Positions 1 to 7,032 of a stretch of DNA of 24,051 nucleotides are shown in pieces. How positions within the stretch are numbered: the first letter of the stretch is position 1; each line of letters begins with the position of its first letter. A program made the position numbers and the translations under genes. Location of the stretch: NCBI RefSeq assembly GCF_030249855.1, contig NZ_JANURN010000013.1, forward strand, positions 1-24,051, written 5' to 3'. The DNA is from Helicobacter_B zhangjianzhongii. Lineage in GTDB: Bacteria; Campylobacterota; Campylobacteria; Campylobacterales; Helicobacteraceae. The notes under the pieces were generated by a model. It searched no databases. It was not told the origin of the DNA and saw only the letters and a program-made list of their open reading frames with translations.

Positions 1-1
1 A

Positions 2-1354
2 AACCTAGAAGCCCAAGAAAACAGCCAAAGCCTAGAATCCACCAAAGAGAGCAGCCAAGTCACTGCGCAAAAAGTGGATTCTAGCGCGGATTCTAGCGAG
101 CTAGCCCAAGAAGCCGCGCCAAGCACGCCCGCGACAGATTCTAGCCCGCAAGCTGAATCCGCACCAAGCGCGGCAAAGCCAACGCCCACGCCGCCGCTTT
201 TGCCAGAAGCCCCAAACCTAGGCGATGACCCCCTAGCCCCTGAGCTTGATCAAACCGATGAGAAAAAGCTAGAAGCCTTCAAGCAAGAAGTCGCAGAAGC
301 GATCAAGAATAATGCCGGCGTGATAGAATCCACCCACTACACCTTGCAAGGCATAGCCGAGCTGCTCAATATCTCTAGCGATTTGTTTCGATTCTACAAA
401 TACCACGCCCAAAGCATAAGCCTAAGCTCCAAGCAGTGGGCAGAGCTGAATGCAAACTTACAAGCAATCACTAGCTACATAAACCAAGCCTTGCAGTCCC
501 TAGCCACGCAGCACACCCAAAGCCTAGCGATCTATAAACTAGTAGAGACTATGCTAGATGAAGCTAAAAGCTTAAGCGATAGCACCAAGCTAGATCTAGA
601 GCAGGTTAAAGAAGCTTTGAGAGCATTAAATGAGCTTGATCATAAGCTAGCAGAGCTTATGAGCTTAAGCGCAGAGCTAGAAGCGCAGATAAAGCTAGCA
701 GAGGCTTTAAAGCAAGAGGTAACAAACCTAAGCCAAACCCTGCTAAATGAAATGCGCACGGAGCTTTTAAGCGATAAGGAGGGCTATGAAAGAGAGCTTG
801 AAAGCAAAAAGGATGAGTATATCGCGCTACTAGATACAAAGCTAGGGGATCTTACAAAAAAGCTAGCAGAGTTTGAAAGCACACTTACGCAAAAGAGCCA
901 AGAGCTAGCCCAAAAGATCGCAGAGATAGAATCTAGCGTGCAAGACAAAGCCCAAGAGACCAAGCAAGCCCTAGAGACAAAGGGGCAGGCGATCAAGGGA
1001 GAGCTAGAGACCTACAAAGATGAGCTAAAAGCAGAGCTACAAGAGATCATCCAAAATGCTGGGGGGGACATTAGCGGATCGGGCAGCCAAGAAGCACTAA
1101 ATGCCATAAAACGCGCCAAAGATCAAGCCCTGCAAGCCCTGCAAGAGAAAAAGAGCGAGCTAGAGACACAGCTAGCAGAGCTAGGCAATCAAACAAAAGT
1201 AGAGCTAGAAGCCAAAAAAGCCATAGCCCTAGAGTCTATAAACACCGATAAGACCAAAGCCCTGCAAGAGATAAATGCCCTGCTGCAAGGGCTTAAGCCA
1301 AGCAGCCAAAGCCAAAACCTAGCTGATAGCGAGCTAGGGACCAATCTTTTATAA
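2..1354 (+). CDS. Coiled-coil phage tail-associated protein, 5' end outside the window
   Basis: The frame is open from base 2 with no stop, so the gene starts before the window. The GTG at 74 is only the first start codon visible inside it. The first ~60 visible residues are low-complexity (Ser, Ala, Pro, Glu, Gln). The rest is a long, Glu/Lys/Leu/Ala-rich heptad-like region, interrupted by a more globular stretch around IAELLNISSDLFRFYKYH. No enzyme motif is visible. It ends 11 bases before the next tail gene, which has a good ribosome site (AAAGGAG). Position directly upstream of a tail-fibre-assembly-like gene and a DGR-diversified fibre gene suggests a tail fibre shaft or baseplate-associated protein; that role is inference from context. 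The dispersed word GTGGATTCTAG occurs inside this coding region at 74-84. Confidence 0.75.
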   Translation, partial: NLEAQENSQSLESTKESSQVTAQKVDSSADSSELAQEAAPSTPATDSSPQAESAPSAAKPTPTPPLLPEAPNLGDDPLAPELDQTDEKKLEAFKQEVAEAIKNNAGVIESTHYTLQGIAELLNISSDLFRFYKYHAQSISLSSKQWAELNANLQAITSYINQALQSLATQHTQSLAIYKLVETMLDEAKSLSDSTKLDLEQVKEALRALNELDHKLAELMSLSAELEAQIKLAEALKQEVTNLSQTLLNEMRTELLSDKEGYERELESKKDEYIALLDTKLGDLTKKLAEFESTLTQKSQELAQKIAEIESSVQDKAQETKQALETKGQAIKGELETYKDELKAELQEIIQNAGGDISGSGSQEALNAIKRAKDQALQALQEKKSELETQLAELGNQTKVELEAKKAIALESINTDKTKALQEINALLQGLKPSSQSQNLADSELGTNLL

Positions 1355-1365
1355 AGGAGCCACAA

Positions 1366-1989
1366 ATGGTATTTTTACAGACAAGCAATCAGCCTTTAGC
1401 CTTTAGAGATAGTGCGAGTGGGAGGGTGAATGTATTCTTAGGAATGCAAGAAGCCCCCAAAACTAGCCAAGAAGCAAAGACCCCACCAAGCTACCGCTAT
1501 GCAAGCGCGCTTTATATCAATCAAGCAGCAACTGATAGCGCGATCCTGCAAGCGATGTTTCACACAGCGACTCTAACGCCGCTAGATCTCCCCACGCTTA
1601 AAGCGATCAAGCTAGCACAGATCAATGCAAGCTACCAAGAAGCCCTAGATCTTATCACCCAAGCCACGCCGCAAGCCGAGATACAAAGCTGGGCTACCCA
1701 AGAGAGCGAGGCAAAGGCGTATCAAACTAGCCAAGAAGCCCAAACCCCCTACATCGATAGCCTTGCCAAAGCAAGGGGCGTGGAAAAGACAGAGCTAGTA
1801 GCAAAGATCCTAGAAAAAGCCCAAATCTTTAGCACACTTTCTGCCACGCTTACAGGATCGCGCCAGAAGTGCGAGGACGCCATAGCCAAAGCGCAAAATG
1901 CAAAAGAGTTAGAGGCGATCATCTTTAGTCCAAAAGCTGATCAAGAAAATGCCCAAGATGATGTGCAAACTTATGAAGAGCAAGCCTAA
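1366..1989 (+). CDS. Tail fibre assembly-like protein (DUF4376-like C-terminal region)
   Basis: A 207-aa protein starting at ATG 1366 after AAAGGAGCC. The middle to C-terminal part (about residues 75-185) has the pattern of the DUF4376/tail-assembly family: a helix with KLAQINASYQEALDLIT, then AEIQSWATQESEAKAY, then a YIDSLAKARGVEKTELVAKI helix pair and a final helix with LTGSRQKCEDAI. This region is common in phage proteins encoded beside tail fibres and is thought to act as an assembly chaperone or a fibre-attached helical module. The N-terminus (MVFLQTSNQPLAFRDSASG) is not recognised. The family call comes from remembered sequence patterns, not a search. The gene lies between the coiled-coil protein and the DGR target, fitting a tail-tip operon. 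Confidence 0.65.
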   Translation: MVFLQTSNQPLAFRDSASGRVNVFLGMQEAPKTSQEAKTPPSYRYASALYINQAATDSAILQAMFHTATLTPLDLPTLKAIKLAQINASYQEALDLITQATPQAEIQSWATQESEAKAYQTSQEAQTPYIDSLAKARGVEKTELVAKILEKAQIFSTLSATLTGSRQKCEDAIAKAQNAKELEAIIFSPKADQENAQDDVQTYEEQA

Positions 1990-2040
1990 GGAGAGTCAAT
2001 GAAAAATCAAATCCAAGAATCCACACAAGGAGAGCAAATG
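1988..2040 (+). promoter_or_regulatory. Two in-frame ribosome site/start pairs for the fibre gene
   Basis: AAGGAG at 1988-1993 precedes ATG 1999 by 5 bases. A nearly identical AAGGAG at 2027-2032 precedes an in-frame ATG at 2038, also by 5 bases. Either start could be used. The longer one is annotated because its site follows immediately on the upstream stop codon. The difference is 13 residues. Confidence 0.6.
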
Positions 2041-4011
2041 AGCGACACGATGAGAGAGCTACGCCCACGAGAAGAAATGCTAGAGAGACAAGTAGATAGC
2101 GAGCTAAATAGTGATGAAGAGCCAACACACAGCGTGCCAAAGCACCCAGATGAAGAAAGCCAAGATACTGCAAGCCCAAGCGAGCAAGAATCCACCCAAG
2201 ATCTAAGCACGCCAGAGAGCGCGACAAATATCGCCCACCGCCAAGCCACGCTAGATAAGCTAAAAGAGCTAGCCCAAGCGGCTAAAAATGCAGAAGCTTT
2301 GGGCTATATCATAAAGAGCTTTTATGAGCTAAACACCGATAGGCTAGAGAGAGTGCAAGACACGCGAGCCGCCTTGCTAAAAAAGGCTAAAGAGCTACAA
2401 AAAACTGCCCAAGAAGCAAGGGATCTCTATATCCTAACCAAATACACCCAAACCCTAGGGGAGAATCCACCTAGCGTGCCTAGCATAAGATTTAGCCACA
2501 AAGAGCTGCTAAAAAACGCAAGCGGCGAGCTAGAGATAAGCCCAAGCCATAGCGACACGCACGGAAGCAACCTTACCTATGAGCTACTGCTCTCAAATCT
2601 AGCTGCCACAAAGACCAAAGACCTAGAAGCTGGGAGCTACACCCTTACAGCGACAAATGCAAGCAGTGATACAAGTGCTAGCATAAAAGCACGCGCGATA
2701 AGCCCCACAGGAGCCGTGAGTGAGTGGAGTAAGCCCATAAGCGTGAAGGTAAAAGCTAGCGTGTTTGCGGGCTTTATCGAAAATATCGATACGAATAAAT
2801 CCCGCCGTATAAACACCGGCACCGCTGAAGACAACCTCTGGCTAGATAAAGTGCAAGATCGCTTAAATGAAAAGTCAAACGATGATCCTGTGACCAAATT
2901 TTTTGACCGCGTGGATATGCCCCACTCACACATCAAACGCTACGCTTTGAAAAATGACGGCACGCTAGAGTCTATCCCGCAAGATGCCGACCTATCCCAC
3001 CAAGCTATGCAAAAGTATAAAGATAGCGCGCTTTGGCAGTGTGTCAGCAAGATCCCAGAGCATCATATAATCGACATAGAGTTTGCATACAATAGCCAAG
3101 AATATTTGCTAAAGCTTTGCAGTCTAAGTCCCTTTAGCTTTGATCTCAACGCCTATGGCTATCAAGGCTATACAAATTTAAGCGGAAGGGGTGTGGATAA
3201 AAATGGCGTGATCTCTAGCGTGAAGGTAGAGGGATTTTATCTAGGGAGCTGGGAGAGCGTGAGCCTAGGGGGTATGCAAGGAAGCTTCTTTCTAAGTAGT
3301 AATCCCAAGCCTACCACAGAGATTGACCGCCCTAGCTTTAGAAGCCAAACGCAGCAGTTTCACAAAGATATGAAGATACAAAACCACCACGAGCGAGAAG
3401 CCCTAGCCTTTTTATATAGTATAGAGAGAGGCTATCTAGGAAGCACGGCAGATAGCAAAAGCACAGATCAGAGCAAGTGGGCGATCTATAGCTGGAATTC
3501 AAGCGCGAACAACACAAGCTATCTCTATGAAGCTATAAGCTTTGCCACGGGGGATAAGACTATGAGTATCCCTGTAAGCGGGGGTGATAAAAGGGCAAAG
3601 ATGTTTATCTATCGTGGTATCTGCAATCCTGCTGGGAATGTCTGGGAGTTTGTCGATGGGATATATTTGAATAATAAGCTAGTCTATCTAACTACCCACG
3701 AGCAAGCTTATAGCGATGAGACTTCTAGCAATGGCTACACAAATACCGGTCATATCGTCAATATCACTCGCGGCTCTCAAGTCAAGCGCACCCACGCAGG
3801 CACGATGATCCCCAAAGCCACAGATGGAGGCACTAGCACTAATGGCACTACTGATGGGGGCTGGATCGCAGATGGGCTACGGCTTTGTCTCATCGGCGGC
3901 AGCCTGCACGACTCCGCGCACGCCGGCTTGTTTGCTTGGAATGGTCACGACGAGCTGGGGGTTCGCAGTTGGTACGTCGGCTCCCGCCCTTGTTTCAAAA
4001 AGACACCCTAA
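1999..4011 (+). CDS. DGR variable (target) protein: phage fibre-like protein with C-terminal FGE/C-type-lectin fold
   Basis: A 670-aa protein. Residues 1-80 are polar and acidic. Residues ~80-150 are helical (TLDKLKELAQAAKNAEAL) and recall tail proteins. Residues ~158-255 look fibronectin-III-like, ending in SPTGAVSEWSKPISVKV. The C-terminal ~400 residues carry formylglycine-generating-enzyme/CLec hallmarks: NPAGNVWEF (543-551), GGWIADGLRLCLIGGS, and a terminal WYVGSRP. This fold is the usual scaffold displaying DGR variable residues. The VR covers residues 633-665. Substituted positions relative to the template are 637, 638, 650, 651, 655, 657, 659 and 660. Its place at the end of a tail module suggests a receptor-binding protein with a diversified tip (inference). 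The stop lies just after the VR, as is typical of DGR targets. Confidence 0.85.
   Translation: MKNQIQESTQGEQMSDTMRELRPREEMLERQVDSELNSDEEPTHSVPKHPDEESQDTASPSEQESTQDLSTPESATNIAHRQATLDKLKELAQAAKNAEALGYIIKSFYELNTDRLERVQDTRAALLKKAKELQKTAQEARDLYILTKYTQTLGENPPSVPSIRFSHKELLKNASGELEISPSHSDTHGSNLTYELLLSNLAATKTKDLEAGSYTLTATNASSDTSASIKARAISPTGAVSEWSKPISVKVKASVFAGFIENIDTNKSRRINTGTAEDNLWLDKVQDRLNEKSNDDPVTKFFDRVDMPHSHIKRYALKNDGTLESIPQDADLSHQAMQKYKDSALWQCVSKIPEHHIIDIEFAYNSQEYLLKLCSLSPFSFDLNAYGYQGYTNLSGRGVDKNGVISSVKVEGFYLGSWESVSLGGMQGSFFLSSNPKPTTEIDRPSFRSQTQQFHKDMKIQNHHEREALAFLYSIERGYLGSTADSKSTDQSKWAIYSWNSSANNTSYLYEAISFATGDKTMSIPVSGGDKRAKMFIYRGICNPAGNVWEFVDGIYLNNKLVYLTTHEQAYSDETSSNGYTNTGHIVNITRGSQVKRTHAGTMIPKATDGGTSTNGTTDGGWIADGLRLCLIGGSLHDSAHAGLFAWNGHDELGVRSWYVGSRPCFKKTP
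3895..3991 (+). repeat. DGR variable repeat (VR)
   Basis: 97 bp at the 3' end of the fibre gene, aligning without gaps to 4136-4232 (offset 241). It differs at exactly eight positions: 3907 C, 3910 G, 3946 C, 3949 G, 3962 T, 3968 G, 3973 T and 3976 G. The template base is A each time. The 3' end is an invariant GC-rich stretch (TCGGCTCCCGCCC), expected for the initiation-of-homing site. Homology ends at 3992, where G faces T. Confidence 0.95.
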
Positions 4012-4016
4012 AAGCC

Positions 4017-4041
4017 GCGCGATCTTTATAAAAGATCGCGC
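4017..4041 (+). other. Perfect inverted repeat just downstream of the VR (candidate target-recognition cruciform)
   Basis: Arms GCGCGATCTTT (4017-4027) and AAAGATCGCGC (4031-4041) pair perfectly over 11 bp around a 3-base loop (ATA). It starts 25 bases after the VR ends and 5 bases after the stop codon. No T-run follows, so an intrinsic terminator is unlikely. In the Bordetella phage BPP-1 DGR a hairpin/cruciform just downstream of the VR promotes target recognition. The equivalent role here is inference, and spacing and loop differ from that example. Confidence 0.65.
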
Positions 4042-4135
4042 CCACGAGAGTGTGAAAAGCTAAAAAAGCAGCTAAAGTATTTGGGGAGCGACGCTTGAGA
4101 GAGAAGCCCGCGCTAGGACCCGGCTGCTAGGGGGA

Positions 4136-4232
4136 GGCGGCAGCCTGAACAACTCCGCGCACGCCGGCTTGTTTGCTTGGAATGGTAACAACGAGCTGGG
4201 GGATCGCAATTGGAACATCGGCTCCCGCCCTT
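4136..4232 (+). repeat. DGR template repeat (TR)
   Basis: 97 bp in noncoding DNA between the fibre gene and the reverse transcriptase, on the same strand as both. Read in the VR frame it encodes GGSLNNSAHAGLFAWNGNN and continues to GSRP. It has the AAC/AAT codon clusters typical of DGR templates at the diversified positions. It contains 19 adenines, 8 of which are replaced in the VR; no other base differs. A ninth A-to-C difference at 4135 may belong to the TR, but the next bases upstream no longer match. Confidence 0.95.
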
Positions 4233-4271
4233 TTTCTTATGGATTCAGCTTTGGGTAGGCGATGCGATTGA

Positions 4272-4332
4272 TTGCGCAAATTTTGGGACAACCGCAGACC
4301 CCAAGTCTAGCTCTGCCCCAAAATTTGCGCAA
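4272..4332 (+). other. Long hairpin immediately 3' of the TR
   Basis: Arms TTGCGCAAATTTTGGG (4272-4287) and CCCAAAATTTGCGCAA (4317-4332) are perfect complements over 16 bp. The 29-base loop can form a smaller nested stem (GCAGA at 4294-4298 with TCTGC at 4312-4316). It starts 39 bases after the TR. It has no following T-run, so it is more likely a structural element of the template RNA than a terminator. Confidence 0.65.
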
Positions 4333-4446
4333 AGCAACCACAGCCCCACCGCAAATCTTAGAATCCTTTTACACAAAAAAAGTGGATTCTAGGAAACGCC
4401 GTGCGACTAGAATCCAGCAGCGTTAGAATCCACAAAAACGCCTTTT

Positions 4447-4615
4447 GTCATTGCGAGGGAGCGAAGCGACCGAAGCAAAGCAAGGCTCGCGATGACAGAG
4501 TGGGGGGAGTGGCTCGCGATGACAGAAAGTGGATCTAGCACAACCCCCTAGTAGCCCAAGCGATAAATGCGGATATGGATCGCCACGCCGATTTCATCGG
4601 CTCGCGATGACAGAA
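4447..4615. repeat. Cluster of REP/MITE-like palindromic elements
   Basis: 4576-4615 reads TGGATCGCCACG, a hairpin tip (CCGAT TTC ATCGG), then CTCGCGATGACAGAA. 4447-4499 is a related form starting GTCATTGCGAGGGAGCGAAG and ending in CTCGCGATGACAGAG. 4511-4527 is a half copy. The GTCATTGCGAG...GCAATCCA-type palindrome is a widespread dispersed bacterial repeat class. Further copies are at 6828-6872, 8135-8173 and 9808-9848. Confidence 0.75.
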
Positions 4616-4720
4616 CGGCGGCAACGCCCTCCAACGCTTGAACAAAGGAAAGCCCCGCGCAATGATTAGTAACGCCAAAGGCGTGAAAATTATGGGGAGA
4701 ATAGAAACAAAGGATCTACC

Positions 4721-5767
4721 ATAAAAACACATAAACACCTTTATGAAAAGATCATAAGCTTAGAAAATATCCAGCTAGCTATCACCAGAGCAAGCCGCGG
4801 CAAGCTAAAACGAGCTAGCGTGCAAAGAGTGCTAAAAGATCGCGAGCTTTATGCCAAAAAGGTGCAAGATAAGCTTATGGGCAAAGATCTTAAACTACTA
4901 GAGCCTACCACGAAGCGCTCGCGCCTAGAAAATGGCAAGATACGAGAGCTAGCGATCTCACCCTTTTATCCTAATCAAATAATCCACCACGCCCTAGCAA
5001 ATATCATAGAGCCTTTACTGCTAAAGACTCTTAGCACACAGACTTGCGCGTGTATCAAGGGGCGGGGGGTGGATTATGGACTAAAGCGCGTGAAGGCTTA
5101 TGCCAAAGTGTATCGATACTATCTCAAATGCGATATAGCCAAATTCTACGCGCATATCAATCTAGTAATCTTACAAAAGCAAATCGCTAGGAACATCTCG
5201 TGTGCTAGGACACTTACGCTTATCACTAAAGTGCTAGGGGCAAATCAAAGGGGTCTAGATCTAGGGAGCTATCTAAGTGCGCTTTTTGGCAATGTATATC
5301 TAAGAGACATTGACAGAGCACATACAAAGGGCGTAAAGCTTGTGCGATATGCTGATGATATAGTGCTGTTTAGCGATAGTAAGAGAAGCTTGTGGAGAAG
5401 CTTTGGGAATATTAAAAGAGCTTTGCAAGATCTAAGGCTACAAGCGCATAAAGTGTGCCTAAGACCTATGCAGGTGGGGCTAGACTTTTTGGGGGTGGTG
5501 AGCTTTGAAAGCTTTGCTCGCGTGAGAAAAGCCACGGCAAAGCGCATAAAAGATCTAGCAAAACTAAAACGCGTAGGGGCAAAAGAGTTTGCAAGGATCT
5601 TTAGCTACTATGGATATATAAAAAGGGCAAGCTGCTTTAATCTCTTTAGCAAAGTTTTGAATGCGATAAAGCATAAGATCAAAGCCTACTGCAAGAAGGC
5701 TCACATAGCCTACCCACTCAAAGGGCTATGCTTCTATCGTAGGGAAAAAAGACTTTTTACACTCTAA
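4721..5767 (+). CDS. DGR reverse transcriptase (apparent ATA start; first conventional start is GTG at 4820)
   Basis: The gene product copies TR RNA into cDNA with errors at adenines. From GTG 4820 the product has 315 aa; counting from ATA 4721 it has 348. In the longer numbering, motif A is YLKCDIAKFY (Asp138), the DGR-type motif 4 region is GLDLGSYLSALFGNVY, and the catalytic box is VRYADDIVLFSD (Tyr-Ala-Asp-Asp at 210-213), followed by LDFLGVV and a basic thumb. The 33 residues before GTG 4820 include HLYEKIISLENIQLA, matching the conserved N-terminus of DGR RTs. The frame upstream is open back to a stop at 4670, with no ATG, GTG or TTG before 4820. ATA 4721 sits 6 bases after AAAGGA, exactly where ATG is expected. 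The gene ends 9 bases before the DUF1353 gene. The RT identity is firm; the start is not. Confidence 0.92.
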   Translation: MKTHKHLYEKIISLENIQLAITRASRGKLKRASVQRVLKDRELYAKKVQDKLMGKDLKLLEPTTKRSRLENGKIRELAISPFYPNQIIHHALANIIEPLLLKTLSTQTCACIKGRGVDYGLKRVKAYAKVYRYYLKCDIAKFYAHINLVILQKQIARNISCARTLTLITKVLGANQRGLDLGSYLSALFGNVYLRDIDRAHTKGVKLVRYADDIVLFSDSKRSLWRSFGNIKRALQDLRLQAHKVCLRPMQVGLDFLGVVSFESFARVRKATAKRIKDLAKLKRVGAKEFARIFSYYGYIKRASCFNLFSKVLNAIKHKIKAYCKKAHIAYPLKGLCFYRREKRLFTL

Positions 5768-5776
5768 GGAGAGAGT

Positions 5777-6166
5777 ATGGATAATTTACAGAGATTTACC
5801 GAGCCTATTGAAGTGCGATTTAGCAACGATGGTAAGAGCCTAACACTACTGCAAGGCTTCTACTACTATCGCAAAGGAAGTAGCGCAGATGATCAAAGCG
5901 CGATCAAAGTGCCAAGGGGCTTTCACACAGATGGATTTAGCAACTTTGGGGCAGACTTTGTGCTACCGCGCTTTGGCAAAGGGCTAAAATGCGCGGTGCT
6001 GCACGACTATCTATGCGTAGAGTTTCACGCTGGCAGAGTCTCTAGGGCTTTTGCGGATAAAGTATTTTTAGAAGCGATGATAGAGACAAGGGCGTTTAGT
6101 AGAGTAAAAGCATATATGATCTATGCGAGCGTGCGAGGTTACGCAATTTATAAAGGCTACAAGTGA
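5777..6166 (+). CDS. DUF1353 family phage protein
   Basis: A 129-aa protein starting at ATG 5777, five bases after AAGGAG. It has the DUF1353 layout: a beta-rich N-terminus, then VPRGFHTDGFSNFG (the family's 'P-GF-TD-AS' segment), VLPRFGKGLKCAVLHDYL (the AVLHDYL signature), a helix with RAFADKVFLEAM, and a C-terminal helix VKAYMIYASVRGYAIYKGY. The family is common near tail and lysis genes of phages of Gram-negative bacteria and has no settled biochemical role. Here it follows the DGR RT at once and is probably co-transcribed with it. The family assignment rests on recognised motifs, not a profile search. Confidence 0.8.
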   Translation: MDNLQRFTEPIEVRFSNDGKSLTLLQGFYYYRKGSSADDQSAIKVPRGFHTDGFSNFGADFVLPRFGKGLKCAVLHDYLCVEFHAGRVSRAFADKVFLEAMIETRAFSRVKAYMIYASVRGYAIYKGYK

Positions 6167-6176
6167 AAGGATAGAA

Positions 6177-6758
6177 ATGCAAACCATACTTCTACAACTC
6201 CGCTCCCGCCTTCGAGACACAGACTACGAGCGACTAAGCTTCAACGATACAGAGCTAGGCGATGTGATCTTGCAAGCCCAAAGCAAGATCATCTATGAGC
6301 TTTGCACAAATATAGGGCATTTTAGGCAAGAGCTAGGGGAGAGAGATAGCACCCTAGAGCTAGAAGCCCCCGTGCTAGAGATAATCCACGCAAAATTTAA
6401 CGGCAAGGCGTGCGATCTAAAAAGCTACACCCAAGCCCTAAAGCACCCGCCAAGCTCCCCCACGCTTATAGCTCTAAATCCTAGGGCTTACACGATCGCT
6501 CCCTTTACTAGTGGCGTGCTAGAGATCTGGGCAAACACCGACACAAACGAAAGAGAAGTGATCCTAGACCCGCTCTATCACAGGGCTTTGGTGCTGGGGG
6601 CTTTGGTGATCGTGCTTGAGATAGAGACCAATGCTAGCAACCTTGATCGCGTGGGCTTCTACACCAAGCTGTATGAAAAAGAGTGCGATAAGCTAAGGGC
6701 GATCACAAATGCTAGCCGTGAAAAAAGGGCGTTTATCACGCCTTTTATCAAAGCATAA
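6177..6758 (+). CDS. Phage structural protein, possible head-tail adaptor/connector-like
   Basis: A 193-aa protein starting at ATG 6177, which follows GAAAGGATAGAA. A longer in-frame start at 6123 would overlap the DUF1353 gene by 44 bases, has no good ribosome site and is less likely. The N-terminus (LLQLRSRLRDTDYERLSFNDTELGDVILQAQSKI) follows the pattern of phage adaptor proteins, in which an early helix is followed by 'W/F-D-EL---L--AQ--I'. The remainder contains a beta-rich segment (ISPFTSGVLEIWANTD-type) and helices LGALVIVLEIETNASN and VGFYTKLYEKECDKLR. No enzyme motif is seen. The adaptor suggestion is weak; membership in the prophage is supported by position and spacing (10 bases after the DUF1353 gene). 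Confidence 0.65.
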   Translation: MQTILLQLRSRLRDTDYERLSFNDTELGDVILQAQSKIIYELCTNIGHFRQELGERDSTLELEAPVLEIIHAKFNGKACDLKSYTQALKHPPSSPTLIALNPRAYTIAPFTSGVLEIWANTDTNEREVILDPLYHRALVLGALVIVLEIETNASNLDRVGFYTKLYEKECDKLRAITNASREKRAFITPFIKA

Positions 6759-6827
6759 GCCCCAAAATATCGCCTAGCTTTACCCCTTTTATAAAAAGTG
6801 GATTCTAGGAAAAATCGCGTTTGTTTA

Positions 6828-6872
6828 TGGATCGCCACACCACTGCTAGCGCAGTGTCTCGCGATGACAGAA
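6828..6872 (+). repeat. REP-like element, tip CACTGC-TAGC-GCAGTG
   Basis: It has the same outer flanks as the copy at 4576-4615 (TGGATCGCCAC and CTCGCGATGACAGAA). The central palindrome is different in sequence but still self-complementary. Confidence 0.75.
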
Positions 6873-6945
6873 AGCACATTCTAGGAAAAACGAGAAGCGC
6901 AAGAAATCGCGTTTTCTACCCACGCACAAAGGCGTCAGGATTTGC

Positions 6946-7032
6946 CGATGATTTTGGGGGTTTTCAAGGCGCGGGCGCAGGGATTTTACTCGGCGTAAAT
7001 GAGCAAGCCCGCGCCGTAGAATCCACCAAAAG
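6946..7032 (+). repeat. Left copy of the large inverted repeat flanking the lysis cassette
   Basis: 6977-7032 (56 bp) is the exact reverse complement of 9629-9684. 6946-6965 (20 bp) is the exact reverse complement of 9737-9756. The spacing between the two blocks is about 40 bp larger in the right copy. The two copies face each other across the genes 7071-9602. Confidence 0.9.

Larger units (their letters stand above)
4233..4720 (+). ncRNA. TR-RT spacer, probable 3' part of the DGR template RNA
   Basis: About 490 bases without a credible gene. In studied DGRs the template RNA extends past the TR into the spacer before the RT gene, and that part is needed for cDNA priming. This spacer begins with a strong hairpin (4272-4332), followed by Ser/Leu-like repeat words (TAGAATCC) and two or three REP-like elements (4447-4615). 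A transcript is assumed from DGR biology; no clear promoter was identified upstream of the TR. Confidence 0.45.

Noticed and set aside
4017..4041. Intrinsic terminator for the fibre gene
   Set aside because: The stem is strong but no T-run follows, and its place after a VR fits a DGR element better.
3824..4063. Alternative-frame ORF across the VR
   Set aside because: It is out of frame with the fibre protein and includes the post-VR hairpin; the A-site changes fit the fibre frame instead.
4210..4392. 60-codon open frame overlapping the TR and its hairpin
   Set aside because: It starts inside the template repeat, lacks a ribosome site and encodes the hairpin arms; the region is better explained as template RNA.
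4535..4738. Minus-strand 67-codon frame in the TR-RT spacer
   Set aside because: It crosses a REP-like element and the start of the RT frame, with no family resemblance.
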